This document shows, piece after piece, positions 35,732 through 42,103 of a stretch of DNA of 64,000 nt. The position numbers were made by a program, and so were the translations under genes. The notes beneath the pieces are model-generated. The model worked only from the letters and a program-made list of their open reading frames with translations. It had not been told where the DNA came from and did not search any database. Within the stretch, counting starts at the first letter, position 1; each line of letters opens with the position of its first letter. This DNA comes from Streptomyces platensis (GTDB lineage Bacteria; Actinomycetota; Actinomycetes; Streptomycetales; Streptomycetaceae), in NCBI RefSeq assembly GCF_008704855.1, contig NZ_CP023691.1, positions 1,488,001-1,552,000 of the forward strand. The letters run 5' to 3'.

Positions 35732-36052
35732 CTTTGCCCCGTTAAAGCGGGGATGGCTCCACAGATGGTGCCGTCTGTCAGTGGTCCCCGCCCGCGCGGG
35801 GATGATCCCGGCTTGAGTTGGCTGGGGTGCAGCAGCTCGTGCCTGCTCCCCGTGCCTGTGGGGATGGTCCCTACATGGCCGGGCTTGATGGCCCACGTTC
35901 GGCTGCTCCCCGCACCCGCGGGGTTAGTCTCATCTCGATGCGGCCCAGGCCGACGTTGAGCTACTGCTCCCCGCGCATGCGGGGTTGGTCCCTCCTCTTC
36001 GCTCTTGACCTCAAGGATGGCGAAGTGGTCCCCGCGCATGCGGGTGGGTCCC
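35732..36052 (+). CRISPR. CRISPR array 7 (6 repeats, first degenerate)
   Basis: Units near 35732, 35781, 35843, 35903, 35964 and 36025. The first is strongly eroded (CCCCGTTAAAGCGGGG), the next two have GGGATG(A/G)TCCC endings like array 3, and the last three have GGTT(A/G)GT or a shortened GGGTGGGTCCC. The degenerate end is on the left, opposite to arrays 2 and 5, and no leader is seen. Confidence 0.88.
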
Positions 36053-36375
36053 TGGAGGGCGTCCTGCGCGACACCCCGTCCGCAGCCCGTGGCTGCGCGA
36101 GGTCCTCGACAACCTCACGCAGCACATGCGCACCGGCCTCTTCTAGCCAGTCGGCAGAACGTGCCGACGCCCAGTCTCCGCCCATTCGGTAACCGACTGC
36201 CGCGAGCGAACCGTGGGCCGGATAGTGGTGCCTCCCGAGCAGCCCTGAACAAACCTCGCGGACTGCGGCTTTCCGGTCCGGTACAGACCGGCAGTCCGAA
36301 CATAAGAGCGGCATCCGGCATCCCATGTCCCTTAAACTGACGGTAAGTGGGTGATGCGAGACGACGAGGAGCACT
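36053..36375. other. Relic and promoter region of the three-gene operon
   Basis: A short plus-strand frame WLREVLDNLTQHMRTGLF ending in TAG at about 36146 looks like the C-terminus of a lost gene. An inverted repeat CGGACTGC / GCAGTCCG (36259-36266 and 36291-36298), with an inner GGTC/GACC pair, lies about 80 bp upstream of the first gene of the operon and could be an operator or attenuator. Confidence 0.4.
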
Positions 36376-37101
36376 GTGCGAACAGGTCGAGTCGACGCCT
36401 CAGGGACGAACCCAGTGCCGCACCACCGCGAAGCTGCCGACCGTGGGCCCGTACCTCAGGGGCTCGCCAGGTCCGCGCTCATCGCGGCGTTGCACGACTC
36501 CTACGACGACACGCTCCTCGCCCCTGCAATAGCCGCGCCCGTGGCGCACCCGAACGGCTTCGTCAAGCTGCCCTTGGCGCTGGTAGTCGAGGGCTCAAGA
36601 CGGCTTTTCCTGCACGTCTGGCTTGCTGGTGAAGAGGACTCACAAGCCCACGATCACCGTTGGGACTTCTCGTCCACCGTGTTGCGCGGAACCGTGCACA
36701 ACAGCTTGTTGGACATCACCGAAGCCGACGAACCCCTCTGCGACGGCGACCCCCTCCTCGGCGCGGAATCGTCCCGGTCTCCGGGTTACCGGGTCGTCCG
36801 CTATGAGCCCCGCGAATGGGGGTACCGATTCGACGCAAGCTGCGGGGAGCGAGTGGTCGTGACAGAGCACCGAACAGCCACGGTGTGCGCAGGCGACGCA
36901 TATGGCATGTCGGCTTTCACATTCCACCGGGCGAGAGCGCTGCCCGGCACGATGACCCTGGTTGCCAGGGGGGCGCCGTTGGGCCGGTACGCCCGTGTCC
37001 TGGTACGGGGTGAGGTTTCCGAGGGGCCGAGGCGGTGGCGGCACGTGGGGCCGTCGGAGCGGCGTGGCTACCTTCGCGAGGCGTTGGACTGCCTCGGATG
37101 A
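36376..37101 (+). CDS. Cupin-like protein, first gene of a three-gene coupled operon
   Basis: 241 residues from a GTG at 36376 with a GAGGAG ribosome site. The middle has a cupin-like motif HDHRWDFSSTVLRGTVHN (HxH plus downstream Gly; residues about 93-110), and a later His in FTFHRARALPG could complete a metal site, suggesting a beta-barrel metalloprotein. I know no named family. The last four bases are shared with the ATG of the next gene (37098-37101), so production is coupled. It is probably the soluble sensor or enzyme of an uncharacterised conflict or defence module, but that is inference from location only. Confidence 0.6.
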   Translation: MRTGRVDASGTNPVPHHREAADRGPVPQGLARSALIAALHDSYDDTLLAPAIAAPVAHPNGFVKLPLALVVEGSRRLFLHVWLAGEEDSQAHDHRWDFSSTVLRGTVHNSLLDITEADEPLCDGDPLLGAESSRSPGYRVVRYEPREWGYRFDASCGERVVVTEHRTATVCAGDAYGMSAFTFHRARALPGTMTLVARGAPLGRYARVLVRGEVSEGPRRWRHVGPSERRGYLREALDCLG

Positions 37102-38450
37102 GCCGTACAGGCAATCGTCACGGACGCGCGTCGAGACGGGATGATCCTCGGGCGCTCATCCGTAGGGATACCGTCCTGATCATCGCTGTCCACATGGATG
37201 ACGTCCCGGGGGCGTCTTTCCGTGCTGGCCCTCTGGAACGACGCTGGCGCGTTGGCCGGCCCGACGAAGTGGTGTCCAGCGCATCCCGCCGTGTCGCATA
37301 CACGCAGCGTCACCTCGAACCGCTCCTGTGGGGGCAGCACGTCCGGTGGCATCGGGAGGTGCCCCAGGCAGAGGCGTCGCCTTCCCGTTTCCAGCTTTCA
37401 GCCATCGAGTTGGTGCGCCTGAACGACACTGCGCTCAGCGCGCTGAAGGACATGGACTCACCGGTTCACGCGAACGGGGTGGCTCTTCTGCACGGCGTTC
37501 TGCCGTCGGATCCGCCGGCGCAGCTACCGAAAACCCTTCAGGAGTGCGCTGACGTCGACCCGCACCACGGGCAGGGCGCCCAACGAGCCTGGGTCGCACG
37601 GCAGCTGCCGTCGGGGTGCCGGATCGCTGACACCGAGCGGGAGGCGGTGCACTGCACCCTCGTCACCGCCCAGAGTGGTCTGGTGCGGCTGCATCCGGGG
37701 CGTGCGCAGCGGAATTGGGACTCCCTCGATCAGTGGCTGTGGCATCTGCATCACGCGACGTTGTATCCGCCTGGCCCGGAGGCCGCGGAGCAACTCCACG
37801 CCATGCGCCTGCCGCTGCCCACCAAGGTCCGGGGCGTGCTGGGTATTCGTGGTCTCACCCTGGTGGGTACCGAGCAGGATCCGGGTGTCGGAGTGCCACG
37901 TAACTACTACGACGGCACCAGCTATCACCTGGCGACGCTGTACGCCGATGCCTTGGCTCTGGCCCGGTTGCAGCAGACTGTGCTGGACGCTTTCGGCAGC
38001 GAAGTGGCGCGGATCGGCGAGCACGAACCCCGCCGACGGAAAGTGGCGCAGATGGAAAGGGATCTGCTCGTCTTCCGTCGCAGCTACTGGGCGGCCGGCT
38101 TCGGCCGGCAAGGAACCGTCGATGCCATGGTGCGGGCATGGCAGCAGAGTGCCGGTCTGCCGCAATCGCTGCAGAGCCTCGTCAGCGACCTCGGCGAACT
38201 GTCCCGCCAGGTGCAGTCCGCCGAGACGGAGACGACCAACGCGATACTCGGCCTGCTCGCTGCGGTCGGCCTGCCGTTGACCACGGGGCTCGCTATCTGG
38301 CAGGGGCTTCCTCAGGCCGGGTCCTCGTCGCTGTTTCGGATCCTCGGGGCGACCGGTGTGGTCACCGTGGGCCTCGTCACGCTGTTCCCTGGACTGCGCA
38401 GGCTGTTCGTGGATCTCTTCCGGCGCAAGTGGCGGGGTGGCAGGCGGTGA
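37098..38450 (+). CDS. Large protein with C-terminal coiled coil and two transmembrane helices
   Basis: 450 residues from the ATG that overlaps the preceding stop; the open frame extends 63 bases further 5' but would deepen the overlap. The first 340 residues are soluble, with helical stretches such as ATLYADALALARLQQTVLDA. A probable coiled coil (SLVSDLGELSRQVQSAETET) leads into two closely spaced hydrophobic helices (AILGLLAAVGLPLTTGLAIW and ILGATGVVTVGLVTLFPGL) and a basic tail RRKWRGGRR. The layout recalls CorA-type or toxin-like membrane effectors, with a cytoplasmic sensing domain on a two-helix membrane anchor. No catalytic motif is visible. Its stop overlaps the next GTG by 4 bp. Confidence 0.6.
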   Translation: MSRTGNRHGRASRRDDPRALIRRDTVLIIAVHMDDVPGASFRAGPLERRWRVGRPDEVVSSASRRVAYTQRHLEPLLWGQHVRWHREVPQAEASPSRFQLSAIELVRLNDTALSALKDMDSPVHANGVALLHGVLPSDPPAQLPKTLQECADVDPHHGQGAQRAWVARQLPSGCRIADTEREAVHCTLVTAQSGLVRLHPGRAQRNWDSLDQWLWHLHHATLYPPGPEAAEQLHAMRLPLPTKVRGVLGIRGLTLVGTEQDPGVGVPRNYYDGTSYHLATLYADALALARLQQTVLDAFGSEVARIGEHEPRRRKVAQMERDLLVFRRSYWAAGFGRQGTVDAMVRAWQQSAGLPQSLQSLVSDLGELSRQVQSAETETTNAILGLLAAVGLPLTTGLAIWQGLPQAGSSSLFRILGATGVVTVGLVTLFPGLRRLFVDLFRRKWRGGRR

Positions 38451-39820
38451 CGCCGCCACCGGCCTTCTCGTGGCCGCCCCGGCATGCTCCCGGATACCCG
38501 TTGGGATGTGCGGACACGGGGGACGTGCTCGCCCGCTTCGCCCGCGAGCCACATCAAGAGGCGAGCGTGGTTGTCGTCACGAGCGCGTTGCGCGCCAGCG
38601 TGGAGGACAGCGGGGATCACATGGCGGGGCTCTCGCGAGTCCGGCAGAGCCTGGCGGCGATCGGGCATCGCCTCGGCACCGCATGGAACCCTTCGTACTA
38701 CGGCAAGGATCTGGTCCTGGTCCGCGCCGGGAAGCATGCTGTCCCCGCGGGCCTGTGCATGGAGCCTCCGGCTGGAGGCAGCGACAGCGGGGTTCGGCAT
38801 GGCTGGGCCTTCGACTTCGTTTCCCTCAGCGGGAGTGGCGACGAGAGGCGGGAGGGGCTGCTGCGTGCCTGCTACGCCATTTCGATGGCCGCTCGGCTGC
38901 GGCGGGACCGGCCGGATCTTCGGCCGTGCCGGGCCGCTGATGTCCTGTTGCGGGTGCCGGGACTCCTGTCACCTGAGCGGGGTGCCTCGCTGCTCGCCGG
39001 TGTCCTTGTCCGGCCGCTGGGCGGTGCCGACGAGGGCTCGGGTGCCCTCCCGGGAGAAGATCCGCGTTTTCCCGGGGTGCCGTCGGCCGACGCCTGGGAC
39101 GTGTTCGCGCAGAGGCCACCGCAGCGAGGTCTCTACGCGGTCAGCGACGTTCACGACATCGAATGGGGCACCCTCGACCGGGAAAGCGGTGAGCGTGTTA
39201 CGGAGGGCAGTGCGCACGAGCTGCTTCCCCTGAGCACGGCTTGGCTGGACGGATCCCTGCCGGTGGCGGACGTGTTGGACCGGGCATACCGGCTTCGGGT
39301 GCGGCGTGAATCGCTGCTCTCACGCCATCTGCGGGCCCTGAGCGACGCGGTCGCGGCCGGTGGCCGGCTCTTCGCGACGCTGGGGGACGGCCTCTCCGGC
39401 GTCGTCTCCGACGCCGCACTGATGCGTTCGGCGATGGTCGCGGCGAACGCTGAGAGTGCGGGTCGTATGCACAGTGGGGCCGGTGTGGCGCCCATGGACG
39501 AGCGAGGGCTCACCGCGGCCCGCCGTCGCGCGCATTTCAGCCTCCATGTGACCAAGGCCCTCAAAGGCACGGGACACCAGGAGCGGTTCTTCCACGCTTT
39601 CGGTAACCCCCTCGACTCCCGAGCGGCCGATTCCGTCGTCGGTTTTCTGTCCGCTTTGCGGAGGGCAGGACCCGGCACCCCGGGTTTCCACCATCTCACG
39701 CACGCACTGCGATGGCGCGACTGGTGGCGTCTGCACCTGCCGCCCACCGCACAGGGCCACATCGACCAACTCTTCGCATCGATACAGGAATCGATACCGG
39801 ACACGTCGGCGGGAGCGTGA
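38447..39820 (+). CDS. Hypothetical protein, third gene of the coupled operon
   Basis: 457 residues starting at the GTG inside the previous stop (GTGA at 38447-38450). It has no signal peptide or membrane helix. Visible features are a beta-rich N-terminal half (EASVVVVTSALRASVEDSG; HGWAFDFVSLSG), a helical C-terminal half (RRRAHFSLHVTKALKGTGHQ) and an aromatic end. I recognise no family. It ends 9 bp before the convergent AbiEii gene, so the operon is tightly packed against the RT-AbiEii pair. Confidence 0.6.
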   Translation: MTPPPAFSWPPRHAPGYPLGCADTGDVLARFAREPHQEASVVVVTSALRASVEDSGDHMAGLSRVRQSLAAIGHRLGTAWNPSYYGKDLVLVRAGKHAVPAGLCMEPPAGGSDSGVRHGWAFDFVSLSGSGDERREGLLRACYAISMAARLRRDRPDLRPCRAADVLLRVPGLLSPERGASLLAGVLVRPLGGADEGSGALPGEDPRFPGVPSADAWDVFAQRPPQRGLYAVSDVHDIEWGTLDRESGERVTEGSAHELLPLSTAWLDGSLPVADVLDRAYRLRVRRESLLSRHLRALSDAVAAGGRLFATLGDGLSGVVSDAALMRSAMVAANAESAGRMHSGAGVAPMDERGLTAARRRAHFSLHVTKALKGTGHQERFFHAFGNPLDSRAADSVVGFLSALRRAGPGTPGFHHLTHALRWRDWWRLHLPPTAQGHIDQLFASIQESIPDTSAGA

Positions 39821-39829
39821 GCCCTGACC

Positions 39830-40735
39830 TCATGCGGTCGCCCACTTCCATGCGCTGGACGACCACACCTGTGGCGCCGTCGGCGGTACCGGTGCGGTGG
39901 AGGGGCCGTACGGAGCAACCCTCGTCTCCAGTACCGGATTCCAGAACTCTGCGAGCCGGTCCGCTGCTTCAGGCAGGCGGCCGAACTCCAAGCCGTCCCG
40001 GAAGGTTGCCGTGTCCCAGAAATCCAGCCACTCCCACGGTGGTTGAGGCAGGTGGTCCGGCCATGTGCGCCCCATGGCGGCGAATTCAATCGCCACGTCA
40101 CGCCGCACCTCGTCCAGGAGCAGCGCGGGAGCCAAGGGGCTCGCAGCGGCCAGCAGGAAGTCCGTGAGATCGGTCCAACGCGTATTGATCTTGCCGCCGT
40201 CGCGCCTGCGGGTGTAGCGCAGCAGCTTCTGCGCCAGGCACCGGCTGAGGGTCGCCGCCGGTACGGTGACCGGGGCGTTCCGGCCGGGAAAGTCCAGAGG
40301 TGCGGTGCGGTTGTCGCCCGCGGCCTCACCATCCGGCACCAGCAGGATGTTGAGCAGGACCTTCCCGATGGCCTCCCCCGCCCGTACGCGGACCAATGCC
40401 CGGTGTACGGTCGCCCTGCCGGGCGAGCTGAACACCACGGGTTCCGAACGCAGCAGCCAGAGGCTCTCCCCCTGCGGGGCGGGAGGCAGTTCGGTAGCGG
40501 ACAGCAGCAGTCGGCCCGCGCTCGCCGAAAGAGCCATATCGACATCATTCGGCAGCCGGGCCGAAGGGCCCATCCACCCGAGAAGCGCCGTCGAACCCTT
40601 GAGATGCCAGGCGTGCGGTGGCAGGAGCCGGTCGATACTCGACAGGACCGCCGCTATGGATTGGACCAGGTGTTGGTCAGCTGTGGGAAGCGTGGTCCGG
40701 TCGGCCTGCTCCCATGGCCCGCGCCGCTGTTCCAT
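39830..40735 (-). CDS. AbiEii-like nucleotidyltransferase
   Basis: 301 residues (MEQRRGPWEQADRTTLPTAD). The nucleotidyltransferase core is present as HLKGSTALLGW (Lys46-Gly-Ser) followed by RLPNDVDMAL, giving the DxD pair at Asp64 and Asp66. A downstream QKLLRYTRRR and RWTDLTDFLL carry the Lys and Asp residues expected in the AbiEii/DUF1814 fold. AbiEii proteins are NTP-transferring toxins of type IV toxin-antitoxin or abortive-infection systems, some of which modify tRNA. No AbiEi-like antitoxin is adjacent. Instead it lies 47 bp behind the reverse transcriptase on the same strand, suggesting a two-gene RT/nucleotidyltransferase operon. Confidence 0.75.
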   Translation of the reverse strand: MEQRRGPWEQADRTTLPTADQHLVQSIAAVLSSIDRLLPPHAWHLKGSTALLGWMGPSARLPNDVDMALSASAGRLLLSATELPPAPQGESLWLLRSEPVVFSSPGRATVHRALVRVRAGEAIGKVLLNILLVPDGEAAGDNRTAPLDFPGRNAPVTVPAATLSRCLAQKLLRYTRRRDGGKINTRWTDLTDFLLAAASPLAPALLLDEVRRDVAIEFAAMGRTWPDHLPQPPWEWLDFWDTATFRDGLEFGRLPEAADRLAEFWNPVLETRVAPYGPSTAPVPPTAPQVWSSSAWKWATA

Positions 40736-40782
40736 CCAAGCCCCTCGATCGCGTGTCCGCCCGGTTCACAGGAATGACGGTG

Positions 40783-42027
40783 TCACAGGAGAGTGGCCAC
40801 GGAGGGCGGATTCCGCCGGATGTCTGCGCCTTGAGCGATCCAGCGCAGCAGGCGCGGAGGTGGTTCGGGTACCAGCCGCCGACGCCCGCTGCACAGGGCG
40901 ACGCGTGCTGCCAGGGCCCGCAGCCCGGAGATCCCGCAGCCGGCGGCCAGGTCCAGCAGCCTGTCGGAGACGCCCGACGCAAGTTCCTGATGCTGGCCGG
41001 CCAGGGCAAGTATCCGTGCGGCCGCGAACAGATCCGTGTGGGCGGCCTCCAGTAGTTCTCGAGCCGCTTCTTGGCCCGCTGGGGTACCCACGGCGCGGTC
41101 GAGGTACTGGACCGCACGCGGCAGCAGCACCGGCCACGTTCGTACGGTGCCGGCGAGGGCCCGGGACACCTGCGCGTCGGGCTCGATACGGGCCAGGGCG
41201 TACCTGAGGGCACGCACATCGGCGTCCTGTATCCCCCTGCGCCATACCTCGGGTGGGTGGCCCGCGACGTCGTGGGCCGGTCCCGCGAACAGATCGTTCA
41301 CCGGCTCGGTGGTGCTCTTTTCTTCGGACAGCCGCAGACCAAGTGCTTCCAGCCCGTCTTCCACGGCACCTCGGACCTGTTCCGCTTCCGCGCTGTTGCG
41401 GACGAAGACATGCCAGTCGTCGCCCCAGCGCAGCCACCGGCCCGGCGTCGTCACGGTCAGGAGAGCATCGATCGGGGCCAGCACTGCGGTACCGAGCCGG
41501 TTGGCCCAGCGGTGACCGGGCAGGAGGCACCGGCCGGTGGCACGGTGCAGTGCGGTCAGATATCCCGCCAACTCGCCGGTTATCCAGGGAGCATCGAGCA
41601 GCACCCACAGGGGAAGCGACTGGCCGAAGCGGTGAATGTCGAGCCTCAGGACGAGCGGCAGATCACTTCGGCGTCCCATCTCGCGCATACGGGTCTGTCG
41701 TGCCCGATAGGCGGAGCGGTAGTCCCAGACCGGGGAACGGTAGCTGAACACCTCCGGGCGCAGCTCTTGGCGGTGCAGCGAGCGCTCGACCAGAAGGTGC
41801 GCATGGGCGCGTACGGCTGGTGGCACGACGGGAACACTCTCTGTCCGCCGGGCCAAGGGCACCCGAAGCCACCCGACATCAAACCGCTCCGGCACCGCGA
41901 CAGTTCCGTCAGCCAGATCCCGAATGACATCGGTGGCGCCGAGGGCGTCGGGGATCCACTCGGTCAGCAGGTCATGGCCGAAACTCGTACTGAGCGCCCT
42001 GTTCAGCTCGGTGACGTCGTCTCGCAC
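40783..42027 (-). CDS. Reverse transcriptase-like protein (UG/Abi-type defence RT)
   Basis: 414 residues from a GTG at 42027. RT palm motifs can be followed in order: motif A VLRLDIHRFGQSL (Asp130), motif B-like LPGHRWANRLGTAVLAPIDA, motif C WLRWGDDWHVF (W201-G-D203-D204, where most RTs have YxDD), and motif D/E LEALGLRLSEEKS (Lys237). No intron maturase domain or retron msr/msd hallmark is visible. The C-terminal about 170 residues look like helical repeats, as in Abi and DRT-type defence RTs. It is divergent from cas3 with a 76-bp shared promoter region, and followed by the AbiEii-like gene. Polymerase activity is plausible, since all three catalytic Asp are present; the exact RT class is unknown. 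Confidence 0.72.
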   Translation of the reverse strand: MRDDVTELNRALSTSFGHDLLTEWIPDALGATDVIRDLADGTVAVPERFDVGWLRVPLARRTESVPVVPPAVRAHAHLLVERSLHRQELRPEVFSYRSPVWDYRSAYRARQTRMREMGRRSDLPLVLRLDIHRFGQSLPLWVLLDAPWITGELAGYLTALHRATGRCLLPGHRWANRLGTAVLAPIDALLTVTTPGRWLRWGDDWHVFVRNSAEAEQVRGAVEDGLEALGLRLSEEKSTTEPVNDLFAGPAHDVAGHPPEVWRRGIQDADVRALRYALARIEPDAQVSRALAGTVRTWPVLLPRAVQYLDRAVGTPAGQEAARELLEAAHTDLFAAARILALAGQHQELASGVSDRLLDLAAGCGISGLRALAARVALCSGRRRLVPEPPPRLLRWIAQGADIRRNPPSVATLL

Positions 42028-42103
42028 GACGGCATGATGTCACCCGGACGGGGGCCGCTCGCATCGCCTAACCTGACCAGTGGACGTGGCGAAGAGGGGG
42101 AGC

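Noticed and set aside
35732..36052. Array 7 as an inverted-orientation array
   Set aside because: Its decay gradient runs opposite to arrays 2 and 5, but the repeats read in the same strand sense and no leader lies on the right, so orientation cannot be concluded.
40783..42027. RT as a CRISPR adaptation RT (RT-Cas1 type)
   Set aside because: No Cas1 or Cas6 fusion, no cas1 in the locus, and the motif spacing with helical C-terminus fits Abi/UG-type defence RTs better.
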